A program made the position numbers and the translations under genes. The notes under the pieces are model-generated. The model searched no databases, was not told the origin of the DNA, and saw nothing but the letters and a program-made list of their open reading frames with translations. Shown piece after piece: positions 1 through 8,622 of a DNA stretch of 64,000 bases. The first letter of the stretch is position 1; every line of letters begins with the position of its first letter. The DNA lies in the NCBI RefSeq assembly GCF_026625865.1, contig NZ_CP113067.1:2666001-2730000 (forward strand), given 5' to 3'. Source of the DNA: Microbacterium sp. SL75. Its GTDB lineage: Bacteria; Actinomycetota; Actinomycetes; Actinomycetales; Microbacteriaceae.

Positions 1-1034
1 CCGGGCACGGTGGTCCGTCCGTCGAGATCGGTGACGATCCCGCCCATGAGGTAGTGCGCCGCGGGGGTCACGGGGATAGGATCGCGGCTCCAGTCGAGCC
101 CGCGATCGCGTACCGCGGCGTCGATCGTGGGAAAGCGCCGTGCGAGTCGCTCGGAGCCCAGGGCAGTGGCATCCAGCCGGACGGGCCGACCGTCCTGTGT
201 GGTCATCGCCCGGGCGTTGGCGCGGGCGACGATGTCGCGCGGGGCGAGTTCGCCGTCGGGGTGGGAGTCGAAGGTGAACCGGCGGCCGGTGTCGTCGATG
301 AGCACGGCGCCCTCTCCGCGCACCGCCTCCGAGACGAGGAACGGGATGCCGACGGCCAGGGCCGTGGGATGGAACTGCACGAACTCGAGGTCGGCGACAG
401 CGGCTCCCGCGCGCAACGCCGCGGCGATCCCGTCCCCGGTGGCGCCGAGGGGGTTGGTGGTGTGGGAGTAGAGCTGGCCCGCGCCTCCGGTGGCGAGGAT
501 GACCGCGTCGGCATCGAGGCGCTCGCCGCCGTCGAGCTCGACGCCCGTCACCCGGCCCCCCGCGACGACCAGGTCGCGCAGAAGGGCGTGCCCGCGAACC
601 TCGATAGCTGCGGCACGCACGGCTGCACCGAGAGCGGCCTGAATGGCGGCTCCGGTCGCGTCGCCGCCGGCGTGCAGCACACGGGGGACCGCATGAGCGG
701 CCTCGAGCCCGCGCGAGAAGTCGCCGTCGTCGGCGCGGTCGAAACCGACCCCGCGCGCGACGAGCTCCGCGATCCGCTGCGGTCCTTCGCCGACCAGCAC
801 GTCGACGGCGGCGGGGTCGCTAAGTCCCGCGCCCGCGGTGATCGTGTCGGCCGCGTGCGAGCCCACCGAGTCGGTGGGGGAGGTCACCGCGGCGATCCCG
901 CCCTGCGCCCACCGCGTGTTCGTGTCGGGCAGGGCGCCCTTCGTCACGACCGTGACACGGCATCCGTTCTCGAATGCGTGCAGCGCCGCCGTGAGACCGG
1001 CGATGCCGCTGCCCACCACGACGACGGTGATCAC
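1..1034 (-). CDS. nadB: L-aspartate oxidase NadB, 3' part outside window
   Basis: Flavoprotein that oxidises L-aspartate to iminoaspartate, the first step of de novo NAD synthesis; NadA uses the product. About 345 N-terminal residues are present and the C-terminus lies beyond base 1. Visible motifs are the N-terminal FAD-binding GSGIAGLTAAL, RWAQGGIAA, the active-site region FVQFHPTAL and the SdhA-type AHYLMGGIVTDLDGRT just before the edge. The GTG start at 1034 overlaps the nadA stop as GTGA, so the two are translationally coupled. nadC would be expected further downstream, outside the window. Confidence 0.95.
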   Translation of the reverse strand, partial: MITVVVVGSGIAGLTAALHAFENGCRVTVVTKGALPDTNTRWAQGGIAAVTSPTDSVGSHAADTITAGAGLSDPAAVDVLVGEGPQRIAELVARGVGFDRADDGDFSRGLEAAHAVPRVLHAGGDATGAAIQAALGAAVRAAAIEVRGHALLRDLVVAGGRVTGVELDGGERLDADAVILATGGAGQLYSHTTNPLGATGDGIAAALRAGAAVADLEFVQFHPTALAVGIPFLVSEAVRGEGAVLIDDTGRRFTFDSHPDGELAPRDIVARANARAMTTQDGRPVRLDATALGSERLARRFPTIDAAVRDRGLDWSRDPIPVTPAAHYLMGGIVTDLDGRTTVP

Positions 1035-2362
1035 TTCACCGCACCGTTCGGCTTCGCAGCGAGCATGCGCTCGAGCGCGACGGTGGCGGGCTCGGCGACG
1101 TCGGTGGGGACGGTGATGCGGTTGACGACGGTGCCTTCGACGAGCGACTCGAGCACCCACGCGAGATAGCCCGGGTGGATGCGGTACATCGTCGAACAGG
1201 GGCAGACGACCGGGTCGAGGCAGAAGATCTCGTGCTGCGGGTACTGGGCGGCCAAGCGCTGCACGAGGTTGATCTCGGTGCCGATCGCGAAGGTGGTGGG
1301 TTCGGTCGCCGCGGCGATGGCCCTGCGGATGATGTCCGTCGAACCCGCCTCATCGGCGGCATCGACCACGTCCATCGGGCATTCCGGGTGCACGATCACG
1401 CGGACGCCGGGGTGCTCGGCGCGCGCCTTGTCGATCTGGTCGACGGTGAAGCGGCGGTGCACCGAGCAGAAGCCGTGCCACAGGATGACGCGGCTGTCGA
1501 TGATCTGAGCGTCGGAGGAGCCGCCGAGGGGCTTGCGCGGGTTCCACATCGGCATCTGCTCGAGGGGCACACCCATCGCCTTGGCGGTGTTCCGGCCCAG
1601 GTGCTGATCCGGGAAGAACAGCACCCGGCGTCCCCGTGCGAACGCCCACTCGAGCACCGTACGGGCGTTGGAGGAGGTGCAGACGATCCCGCCGTGACGC
1701 CCCACGAAGCCCTTGATGGCCGCGCTCGAGTTCATATACGTCACCGGGATCACGGGGACCAAGCCCTCGGCATCCGAGGTCTCGAGATCACCCAGCACGT
1801 CTTCGAGCTGTTCCCAGCACTCCTCGACCTGGTCGATGTCGGCCATGTCGGCCATGGAGCAGCCGGCGGCGAGGTTCGGGAGAATCACCGCCTGCTCGGG
1901 GCGCGAGAGCAGGTCGGCGGTCTCGGCCATGAAGTGCACCCCGCAGAACACGATGGCCTCGGCCTCGGGGCGGTCCTTCGCGGCGTTGGCGAGCTGGAAC
2001 GAGTCGCCCACGTAGTCGGCGTGTCGCACGACCTCTTCGCGCTGGTAGAAGTGCCCGAGCACGACGACTCGGTCGCCGAGCGTCTCTTTCGCCGCGCGGA
2101 TGCGGGCGTCGAGCTCGTCGTCGGACGCGTCGCGGTATTGCTGCGGCAGCTCGCCCTGCCGAGGCGCTCCGGTGGGGATGACGTCGCCCATCGACGAGCC
2201 GGGGCCGTAGCCGGGGCGCGTGTCGAAATCCCAGGGCCCGGCCGCGAGATCGGTGGTGCAGGTCGCGTCGGTGGAGGCGCCGGCGACGATCGCCTGGATC
2301 GCGTGGTCGACGCTCGGGTCGATCGCGGGACGGGGCTGCAGGGTGAGGGGGGTGGCGGACAT
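1031..2362 (-). CDS. nadA: quinolinate synthase NadA
   Basis: Iron-sulfur enzyme that condenses iminoaspartate with dihydroxyacetone phosphate to quinolinate in the cytoplasm. The protein is 443 aa with the family motifs VVLGHFYQREEV, VFCGVHFMAETA, AAGCSMADMA, HPECPMDVV and the C-terminal VVCPCSTMYRI; the conserved cysteines fit the 4Fe-4S cluster. I chose the ATG at 2362 (MSATPLTLQPR), 11 bases after the nrtR stop. The frame is open further upstream but there overlaps nrtR. It is the middle gene of nrtR-nadA-nadB. The roughly 75-residue N-terminal part before the catalytic core is typical of actinobacterial NadA. Confidence 0.95.
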   Translation of the reverse strand: MSATPLTLQPRPAIDPSVDHAIQAIVAGASTDATCTTDLAAGPWDFDTRPGYGPGSSMGDVIPTGAPRQGELPQQYRDASDDELDARIRAAKETLGDRVVVLGHFYQREEVVRHADYVGDSFQLANAAKDRPEAEAIVFCGVHFMAETADLLSRPEQAVILPNLAAGCSMADMADIDQVEECWEQLEDVLGDLETSDAEGLVPVIPVTYMNSSAAIKGFVGRHGGIVCTSSNARTVLEWAFARGRRVLFFPDQHLGRNTAKAMGVPLEQMPMWNPRKPLGGSSDAQIIDSRVILWHGFCSVHRRFTVDQIDKARAEHPGVRVIVHPECPMDVVDAADEAGSTDIIRRAIAAATEPTTFAIGTEINLVQRLAAQYPQHEIFCLDPVVCPCSTMYRIHPGYLAWVLESLVEGTVVNRITVPTDVAEPATVALERMLAAKPNGAVK

Positions 2363-2373
2363 GGGCGTTCCGA

Positions 2374-3099
2374 TCAGTGACGGGAGCGGAGCGGGCCGCG
2401 GTCGGCCAGCTCCACATCGCGGTTGTAGCGGTACAGGCGGGCGGGACGATGGCTTCCGGTGCGGAAGCGCTCGGTCGGGATGAGCGTGTCGGAGATGTCG
2501 ACCTGCCGACGGAAGTTGGCGGGATCGAGCCGTCTGCCGAGAATCGACTCGGTCACCTCGCGCAGGTCGGCGAGCGTGAACTCGTCGGGCAGCAACCCGT
2601 GCGCGATGCGGCTGTAACCGGCCTTGTTGCGCAGGCGCCAGAGCGTGTACTCGACGATGTCGTTGTGGTCGAAAGCCAGGGCCGGCAGGTCGGTCGCGTC
2701 GAACCATTCCACATTCTCGGGCGCATCGCCCTCCCGCGCGTGCGCGGCGACCTGCGCATCGACCTCGTCGGAGCGCAACAGTGCCCAGTACACGATCGAG
2801 ACCACGCGCGTGGGGGAGCGGTCGACGGCCCCGAACGCGTAGAGCTGCTCGAGATAGCTGGGGGTGAGGCCGGTCGTCTCGGCGAGGGTGCGGGATGCCG
2901 CTGTGTCGAGCTCTTCGGTTGCGTCGAGCCAGCCGCCGGGCAGCGCCCACCTCCCATCGAACGGGTCGCGGGTGCGGCGGACGAGGGGGAGGGACAGGAC
3001 CGGTTCGTCGTGTTCGTTCCGGCGGACGCTGAAGATGACGGTCGACACCGCGACGCGCACGTCGGCGTCGCGGGACTCGGGGCGAGGGGTTCGTGTCAT
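2374..3099 (-). CDS. nrtR: NrtR-type Nudix transcriptional regulator of NAD synthesis
   Basis: 241 aa. A Nudix fold (about residues 12-150) is followed by a winged-helix-like C-terminal domain (about 155-240), the layout of NrtR repressors that sense ADP-ribose or related NAD metabolites. The Nudix box around residues 55-78 is degenerate: the first G and E remain (GGWLDATEE), but the catalytic REUxEE reads RTLAETTGL, so hydrolysis is probably lost and the domain is a sensor. It is the first gene of the operon with nadA and nadB, matching the recalled mycobacterial arrangement. The ATG at 3099 is preferred because GGAGAT lies about 9 bases upstream; another ATG at 3108 is too close to it. A candidate operator lies at 3124-3146. 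Confidence 0.85.
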   Translation of the reverse strand: MTRTPRPESRDADVRVAVSTVIFSVRRNEHDEPVLSLPLVRRTRDPFDGRWALPGGWLDATEELDTAASRTLAETTGLTPSYLEQLYAFGAVDRSPTRVVSIVYWALLRSDEVDAQVAAHAREGDAPENVEWFDATDLPALAFDHNDIVEYTLWRLRNKAGYSRIAHGLLPDEFTLADLREVTESILGRRLDPANFRRQVDISDTLIPTERFRTGSHRPARLYRYNRDVELADRGPLRSRH

Positions 3100-3123
3100 G
3101 GTGACCATATCTCCGGGATCGAT

Positions 3124-3146
3124 CTTAGTGTCATCTCGACTCGAAG
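3124..3146. promoter_or_regulatory. candidate NrtR operator (imperfect palindrome)
   Basis: CTTAGTGTCA and CGACTCGAAG, separated by three bases, form an inverted repeat matching at 7 of 10 pairs. It lies about 25 bases upstream of nrtR, in the gap shared with the divergent protease gene. Autoregulation is usual for NrtR; assigning this site is an inference from position and symmetry. Confidence 0.35.
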
Positions 3147-3238
3147 GGCGAATCCCCGATGCCGGGACGCGCGGTCCGCGCGTCGAAAGGGTTCTCCCAG
3201 ACGGGCGATCTAGCCTCGATGCGAATACAGGAGGTCGG

Positions 3239-4414
3239 ATGCCGATCGTCGACATCGCCCTGATCGCCCTTCTGGCGGTCGCACTCGTCGCGGGGCTCTC
3301 TCGGGGCTTTCTCGCCACCATCGGCTTCTTCGCGGGCCTCGCCCTCGGCGCCGTCGCCGCCTATTGGGCGCTTCCGTTCGTGGGGCAGTGGGTCACCGAC
3401 CTCGCCTGGCGCGGACCCGCCATGATCGGCGCGGGCATCGCGCTGCTCGTGATCGGCTCGGGCCTCGGCAGCGCCGTGGGCGGTTTCTTCCGTCGAGGAG
3501 CCGACCGCATCAAGCTGCGCATCCCCGAGCGACTCCTCGGCGGGGTGGTCAACGTCGCGGCCGCCGCGCTCGCGATCTCGTTCGTCGCCGGCTCCCTCAC
3601 CCCGGTCGGGGTCCCCGTCGTCTCCGCAGCTCTCGGCTCCTCCGCGGTGGTGCGCACGATCGACAACCTGACGCCCGCTCCCGTGCGCGGCGCGCTCGCC
3701 GAGTTGCGCGGAACGATCTTCGCCGACGGTATCCCTCGCCTGGGCGAACTCATCCAGATCGGCCCCGTGCCGACCACCCCGAGCATCGCCCTCGACGATC
3801 CTGCGCTGACGCAGGCGGCGCAATCGGTGGCGCGGATCTCGGGCACCGCGTACGCCTGCGGCATCACCTCGAGCGGCTCGGGCTTCGTGGTCGCCGACGA
3901 TCGCGTGGTCACCAACGCGCACGTCGTCGCGGGGGTCGACACCCCGCTCGTGGAGCTCCCGGGCCGCCCGGCGCGCGAGGGGCGCGTCGTGTACTTCGAC
4001 CCCATCGACGACATCGCCGTGATCTCGGTCGATGGACTGGATGCCGCGGCTCTGCCGATCGCCGAGACGCTCGCGGTGGGGGCTCCCGCCGTGGTGCAGG
4101 GCTACCCGGGCGGCGGTCCGTTCACCTCCGGCAGCGCGCAGATCCTGTCGGAGGGCACGGTCCCCGTCCCCGACATCTACGACGACTCCCGAGCTCCGCG
4201 CGACATCTACGCCTTGGCCGGTATCGTGCGCCCGGGCAATTCGGGCGGACCGCTTCTGACCACCTCGGGTCAGGTCGCGGGCATCGTCTTCGCCCGCTCC
4301 GACACCGATGACGACGTCGGCTACGCCATGACCCCGGCCGAGCTGGAACCCGTGATGGCCCAGATGGGGTCGTTGTCGGCACCCGTGGCGTCCGGGAGCT
4401 GCACGCGCGGCTGA
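3239..4414 (+). CDS. MarP-like membrane serine protease (CvpA + trypsin-like domain)
   Basis: 391 aa. The N-terminal half has about four membrane segments of CvpA type (residues 1-130), followed by an extracytoplasmic trypsin/HtrA-like domain (about 185-385). The catalytic triad is visible as His228 (VVTNAHVVAG), Asp258 (DPIDDIAV) and Ser335 (RPGNSGGPLL). Cys207 (TAYACG) and Cys388 at the C-terminus match the disulfide pair known to activate mycobacterial MarP, the protease needed for acid and oxidative stress resistance. The length is close to MarP (about 397). The ATG at 3239 follows AGGAGG at a good distance. It is transcribed away from nrtR and no partner gene is adjacent. Confidence 0.85.
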   Translation: MPIVDIALIALLAVALVAGLSRGFLATIGFFAGLALGAVAAYWALPFVGQWVTDLAWRGPAMIGAGIALLVIGSGLGSAVGGFFRRGADRIKLRIPERLLGGVVNVAAAALAISFVAGSLTPVGVPVVSAALGSSAVVRTIDNLTPAPVRGALAELRGTIFADGIPRLGELIQIGPVPTTPSIALDDPALTQAAQSVARISGTAYACGITSSGSGFVVADDRVVTNAHVVAGVDTPLVELPGRPAREGRVVYFDPIDDIAVISVDGLDAAALPIAETLAVGAPAVVQGYPGGGPFTSGSAQILSEGTVPVPDIYDDSRAPRDIYALAGIVRPGNSGGPLLTTSGQVAGIVFARSDTDDDVGYAMTPAELEPVMAQMGSLSAPVASGSCTRG

Positions 4415-4558
4415 GCCGCCTCCGCGCCTGGGGCGGTGGGGAGCGCCAACACGCTGCCTGCTTCGGTGTGCGCTTTCTGCTCCGCCGGCGACGAGGGCCG
4501 TCGGCCGTGGGGCGGGTGAAATTTCCCTCTAGCGCCCTGTATCGCTGCGTGATCTGTC

Positions 4559-4564
4559 TATGCT
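4559..4564 (+). promoter_or_regulatory. -10 box of a leaderless gene
   Basis: TATGCT ends 7 bases before the ATG at 4572, with no ribosome binding site between, so transcription probably starts at or next to the start codon. Confidence 0.45.
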
Positions 4565-4571
4565 CCTGCGC

Positions 4572-4868
4572 ATGGGGGACATCTCGATATCCGTCGATGA
4601 GGTGCGGCGGGTGGCGGCGAAGATGGTCGGCGTCGTTCCCGACGAGCCCGACGTTTGGGGCTTCTCCGTCGCCGATCAGCCCGATCTGAGTCTTGCCCTG
4701 GCGGAGTTCGTCGGGTGCATGAATGACTGCACCGCCGAGCGTCGCCGTGGTGTCGAGGCACTCGTGACGGGGTTGCGCGAGGTCGCGGACATGTTCGAGA
4801 ACCTGGATGCCACCAGCCAGGCCGACGTGCGCGCGTTGGGCGCCGTCGAGGGGTGGGTCATCGAATGA
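4572..4868 (+). CDS. small WXG100-sized protein, partner of the downstream hydrolase
   Basis: 98 aa, predicted mostly helical, with no signal peptide and no membrane segment. The size and the arrangement (a short helical protein coupled to a larger WXG protein) resemble ESAT-6/WXG100 or Lap-type helper proteins of type VII secretion. There is no canonical WxG turn; the nearest is DVWGF near residue 28. The stop overlaps the next start as ATGA, so the two are coupled. The start at 4572 is supported by the -10-like TATGCT; an in-frame ATG at 4560 would overlap that box. Its function as a partner or chaperone is an inference. Confidence 0.6.
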   Translation: MGDISISVDEVRRVAAKMVGVVPDEPDVWGFSVADQPDLSLALAEFVGCMNDCTAERRRGVEALVTGLREVADMFENLDATSQADVRALGAVEGWVIE

Positions 4869-6694
4869 CCGCCGAGCTCGGTGAGACCCGAGACCCGTCC
4901 GCCCTCATCCCCGGCGATGTCGCCTCTCTGTACCGGGCGGCCTCCGTGTGGCGGGTGCGCGAGCAGAACGCCGACGAGGTCGGGACGGCGCTCCGTGCGA
5001 CGCAGTCGATCTCGGGCTGGACCGGCGAAGCGGCCGATGCCTATGGGACGCGTGTGAGGGCGGTGGCGTCCGGTTGGTCGGCCATGGCGACCGCCTTCCG
5101 GCACGGTGAATCGGCACTCGAAGACGTCGCCGCCGCGATCGATGCTGCACGGGCAAGGGCGGGAGACGCCGTCGATCTGTGGGACAGAGCCGACGCGCTC
5201 GACGCTGCGGCTTTCCAAGAGCCATCCGCCACGCCCACCGGTTGGCTCGGGCCGGACCGACGAGCGTTCCTCGGCTCCGGACCGCGAGCAGAGGCCAAAG
5301 CGATCCTCGCGGATGCGCGTGCGGCACTCCGCGATGCCGCGCAGAAGGCGACTGCCAAGCTTCGCGCCGCCATCGCCGTGCCCGGCCTCGGCGCCGACGA
5401 GTGGGCGGCTCTCTTGACGGGTTGTGCGAACCCCGGCCAGGTGCTCGATGCTCTCGCCGGCGCGGACGCCGGGAGTCTGGCCGCTCTTCTGCGGGCCCGG
5501 CCGAGCCTCGCCGGGATTCTCGCCCAGGCAGAGCCGGCGGCAGTCGCGCCCTGGTGGGCGCAGCTTGACGCGGCGCAGAAAGACGCGCTCATCCACGCCG
5601 CGCCGGCGATCATCGGCAACCTCGGGGGAGTCGCCTACGCCGCTCGCGACGAGGCGAACCGCATCTGGCTCGCGGACCAGCTCGCAGACGCGCGCGCGGC
5701 GCTGGCCGAGGCGGAGAAGCCGCCGACATACGACGAGATCGTCGGGGGACAGGCCGCCGCCGAGGCGTATGCCGAGCGGCTCGATCGTGCGCGCTCTCGG
5801 GTGGAGGGTCTTGAGAATATCGAGTCGTCGCTGACGTCACCCGCCGGCGGCACCCCTCGGCACCTCCTCACTCTCACGGGGGACTCGCCCCCTCTCGCCG
5901 CGATATCCATCGGCGATCTCGACACCGCGGACAACATCACGTACGCGGTGCCCGGCATGGGAACCACGACCGAGGGGATGGACGGTTGGTCGCGCGCCGC
6001 TCAGAACCTTCTCGATCAGCAAGACCGCGCGGATCCGGGCCATTCCCATGCGACCGTGGCCTGGATCGGGTACAAGACCCCGCCCGTTCCGATCATGGAG
6101 GGAGGCTTCGACGTCATGCATAACGACCTGGCTGACGCGGGAGCAGCGAACCTCGCTCGTGACTTGCGTTCCCTTGACCACGTCAACTCCGGAGCGCACG
6201 TAAACATTGTGGCGCATTCCTACGGGACCACCACGGCGTCTCTGGCTCTGACTCAAGACCAGGTCCACGTCGACTCCTTCGTCACGCTAGGTTCAGCAGG
6301 TTTGCCGACGAACATTGATTCGGCGTCGGACATACATGCGGATTCCGTGTTCTCGGGGCAGGCCCAGGACGTTTGGGCGGTAGATCCTGCTCGAGGCGAT
6401 CAGTGGGCGTGGACAGGGCGTCTGGCTCCTGACCATTCCGTCAATCCGATCAGCCCGGATTTTGGATCACACGCATTCAGCGTCGCCGGAGACGGAGCGC
6501 TGCGCGCGGTCAACGATCATGGCGCAGTCACCTCGGATGAGGGGGGTTATCTTGACAAGCAGACGGAGTCTTTGCGCAACGTGGCCCTCGCCACGACCGG
6601 ACGTGGTGATCTCGTGTCGCCTTATGTTCCGCCAGCTCCGACCCCGCTGCAGAAAGCGCTGATCGAAGGATTGACGAATGGCTTTTCGAACTAG
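4865..6694 (+). CDS. WXG-domain protein with C-terminal DUF1023 alpha/beta hydrolase
   Basis: 609 aa. The N-terminal about 110 residues form a helical WXG100-like domain with W52-T53-G54 (ISGWTGEAA). A long Ala-rich helical middle (140-325) follows, then an alpha/beta-hydrolase of the DUF1023 family (340-560). The nucleophile is probably Ser452 in VAHSYGT, PGMGT at 363-367 may shape the oxyanion hole, and His536 (GSHAF) is a candidate catalytic histidine. There is no signal peptide, so export, if any, would go through a type VII route. The gene overlaps the small helical gene upstream (ATGA) and the lipoprotein gene downstream (17 bases). From about 6.1 kb on, the composition is visibly less GC-rich than in neighbouring genes, suggesting transfer. 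The substrate is unknown; an antibacterial or cell-envelope lipase or esterase is possible. Confidence 0.75.
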   Translation: MTAELGETRDPSALIPGDVASLYRAASVWRVREQNADEVGTALRATQSISGWTGEAADAYGTRVRAVASGWSAMATAFRHGESALEDVAAAIDAARARAGDAVDLWDRADALDAAAFQEPSATPTGWLGPDRRAFLGSGPRAEAKAILADARAALRDAAQKATAKLRAAIAVPGLGADEWAALLTGCANPGQVLDALAGADAGSLAALLRARPSLAGILAQAEPAAVAPWWAQLDAAQKDALIHAAPAIIGNLGGVAYAARDEANRIWLADQLADARAALAEAEKPPTYDEIVGGQAAAEAYAERLDRARSRVEGLENIESSLTSPAGGTPRHLLTLTGDSPPLAAISIGDLDTADNITYAVPGMGTTTEGMDGWSRAAQNLLDQQDRADPGHSHATVAWIGYKTPPVPIMEGGFDVMHNDLADAGAANLARDLRSLDHVNSGAHVNIVAHSYGTTTASLALTQDQVHVDSFVTLGSAGLPTNIDSASDIHADSVFSGQAQDVWAVDPARGDQWAWTGRLAPDHSVNPISPDFGSHAFSVAGDGALRAVNDHGAVTSDEGGYLDKQTESLRNVALATTGRGDLVSPYVPPAPTPLQKALIEGLTNGFSN

Positions 6695-7172
6695 TCGGCC
6701 CGTCCTTGCGATGGTGCTCGGAGCGCTCGTCCTCATCTCACCGATCACTTTGGCCGGCTGTGCGCAATCGAAGGAAGACAGCATGACTCCCGCTGAGGCC
6801 CGTGACGCTCTCGTCTCAACCATCGAAGACAGTGCGGCCCAGCTCAATGTCGCGGGGTGGAACCGCGATCACGCGCCCGAGGTCGGCGATTGCGGCGATC
6901 AACAAGGGCAGCGCGTCAATTACTCATATGGCTACGGGGCACCCGCTCCGGACAGTGACCGGGGTGCCGACGCCAAGGTCATCGCCGACTACTGGCGTTC
7001 GCTCGGCATGCAGGTGCGCGTCGTCGATACGCCGCTCTACGTCGTGTACGCCTCGGGCGGGACCGTGGCGGGTCTGTCGTTCTCAACGGCCCCCGGCGAC
7101 TACTACATCGCAGGCACCTCCCTCTGCGTCCCTGGAGACGCCCGAGAATTACGGAAGCAGGACAACGGCTGA
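6678..7172 (+). CDS. secreted lipoprotein, possible immunity protein of the WXG hydrolase
   Basis: 164 aa. It has a clear lipoprotein signal: basic start (MAFRTSR), hydrophobic stretch and lipobox TLAGC with Cys near residue 28. The mature part of about 135 residues contains two further cysteines (about 73 and 154) that could pair; I do not recognise a named domain. It overlaps the hydrolase gene by 17 bases and has GAAGGA ahead of its ATG, so it is co-expressed. A small lipoprotein immediately after a secreted-type WXG enzyme is the typical place of an immunity or adaptor protein; that role is inferred from position only. Base composition is low in GC, like the end of the preceding gene. Confidence 0.7.
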   Translation: MAFRTSRPVLAMVLGALVLISPITLAGCAQSKEDSMTPAEARDALVSTIEDSAAQLNVAGWNRDHAPEVGDCGDQQGQRVNYSYGYGAPAPDSDRGADAKVIADYWRSLGMQVRVVDTPLYVVYASGGTVAGLSFSTAPGDYYIAGTSLCVPGDARELRKQDNG

Positions 7173-7240
7173 ACATCTCACGACACTCTCTCAAGCTCCG
7201 CTAGGCTGACCCCACAAGTCCACACCGGCCCCATGATCGA

Positions 7241-7438
7241 TGCGGGAGAGCTCCGGCGAATTCAGCCGGGCACCGAAGGAGCAAGCCTCCCCGCCAATCT
7301 CTCAGGTACGCGTACCGCGTCGATCGGGCCACTCTGGAAAGAGACCCGGATGCACCGTCCCGGGTCCACCGACGGTGAAAGCCCGCGCTCGTCCTCGACC
7401 GCGCGGGTGAAACTCTCAGGTCCATGACAGAGGGGGAG
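7241..7438 (+). ncRNA. tandem glycine riboswitch (two aptamers)
   Basis: Two glycine aptamers in series lie in the 316-base gap before gcvT. The first (about 7242-7319) has GCGGGAGAG, CACCGAAGGAGCAAGC and CTCTCAGG. The second (about 7321-7438) has TGGAAAGAG, CACCGACGGTGAAAG, AACTCTCAGG and the closing ACAGAGGGGG that pairs with the CCACTCT at its 5' side. These are the conserved blocks of the family, which normally turns on gcv expression when glycine is abundant. The expression platform (7439-7488) shows no long U-tract, so control may act on translation or through a weak terminator. Confidence 0.95.
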
Positions 7439-7488
7439 TTCTCCAGGCGTCGTCCGACGTCTGTCCGTCATCGCGAACGGCAGAACTC

Positions 7489-8622
7489 ATGACCGAAACC
7501 CCCGCTCCACCGCGCACGTCGCCACTGAACGATCGGCACGAGGCCCTCGGCGCCTCGTTCACCGACTTCGGCGGTTGGAACATGCCCGTGCGCTACACCT
7601 CCGACCTCGCCGAACACCGCGCCGTGCGTGAAGCCGCCGGCCTGTTCGACATCTCGCACATGGCCGAGTTCCGCGTCGACGGGGAGGCAGCCGCCGCGTT
7701 CCTGGACTACGTGCTCGCCGGGCGTCTCTCGACCATGAAGATCGGCAAGGCGAAGTACTCTCTGGTCCTCGCCGAGAGCGGCGGCATCGTCGACGACGTC
7801 ATCGTCTACCGCACGGGGGAGCGGAGCTTCCTCGTCATCTCGAACGCGGGAAACCGGGATGCCGTGGCCTCGGCCTTCGACCTCGCCCAGCGCACGTGGA
7901 TCTCGGCGGCCGACGGCCTCTTCGTCGAAGACGTCACCGACGACTACGCCCTCATCGCCCTCCAGGGTCCCGAGGCGCGCGGCATCCTGAGCTCCACCCC
8001 GGGAGTGGAGATCACCGGAACCGCCCTCGACGAGCTCGGCTACTACGCCTGGACCGAGGGGACCTTCGACGGCGTGCCGCTCTTCGTGGCCCGCACCGGC
8101 TACACGGGCGAAGACGGTTACGAGCTCATGATCCCCACCGCGAACGCGGCCGCCCTGTGGGACGCCGCGCTCGCCGCGGGCTCCGATCGGGGCCTCGTTC
8201 CGTGCGGTCTCGCCGCGCGCGACACACTCCGCCTCGAGGCGGGCATGCCGCTGTACGGCCACGAGCTCTCGCGCGACATCGTGCCCGCGCAGGCGGGTCT
8301 CGGGCGCGTCGTCGCCGTCGACAAGGAGTCGTTCGTCGGCAAGGACGGACTGTCGTCCGGCCCCGCCGACGCCCCGGTGCTCGTGGGTCTCGTGTCGGAA
8401 GGCCGTCGCGCAGGCCGCGCCGGCTACACCGTGCTGCTCGGCGACGACACCGTCGGAGAAATCACCAGCGGAGCCCTCAGCCCCACTCTCGGCCACCCCG
8501 TCGCGATGGCGTTCGTCGCCCCCGCGGCATCCGAACTCGGAACCGAACTGACCATCGACGTGCGCGGAACCCGCATCCCCGCGACCGTCACCGCCCTTCC
8601 CTTCTATCGGAGAAACGCATGA
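7489..8622 (+). CDS. gcvT: aminomethyltransferase GcvT (glycine cleavage T protein)
   Basis: 377 aa, normal family length. It transfers the methylene group from the aminomethyl-lipoyl arm of GcvH to tetrahydrofolate, releasing ammonia. Motifs are [10 protein letters not shown] near the N-terminus, FDISHMAEF, the folate-site region [10 protein letters not shown] and the C-terminal [14 protein letters not shown]. It is the first gene of gcvT-gcvH-gcvP directly behind the glycine riboswitch, and its stop overlaps the gcvH start as ATGA. Confidence 0.97.
   Translation: MTETPAPPRTSPLNDRHEALGASFTDFGGWNMPVRYTSDLAEHRAVREAAGLFDISHMAEFRVDGEAAAAFLDYVLAGRLSTMKIGKAKYSLVLAESGGIVDDVIVYRTGERSFLVISNAGNRDAVASAFDLAQRTWISAADGLFVEDVTDDYALIALQGPEARGILSSTPGVEITGTALDELGYYAWTEGTFDGVPLFVARTGYTGEDGYELMIPTANAAALWDAALAAGSDRGLVPCGLAARDTLRLEAGMPLYGHELSRDIVPAQAGLGRVVAVDKESFVGKDGLSSGPADAPVLVGLVSEGRRAGRAGYTVLLGDDTVGEITSGALSPTLGHPVAMAFVAPAASELGTELTIDVRGTRIPATVTALPFYRRNA

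Noticed and set aside
54..1169. Long plus-strand open frame across nadB
   Set aside because: It is antisense to a clear nadB and nadA start; the protein is Gly/Arg-rich and matches no family, as expected for shadow frames in high-GC DNA.
3097..3110. ATGGTCACCAT near-palindrome over the nrtR start as operator
   Set aside because: It contains the start codons themselves and can be explained by coding sequence; the site at 3124-3146 is better placed.
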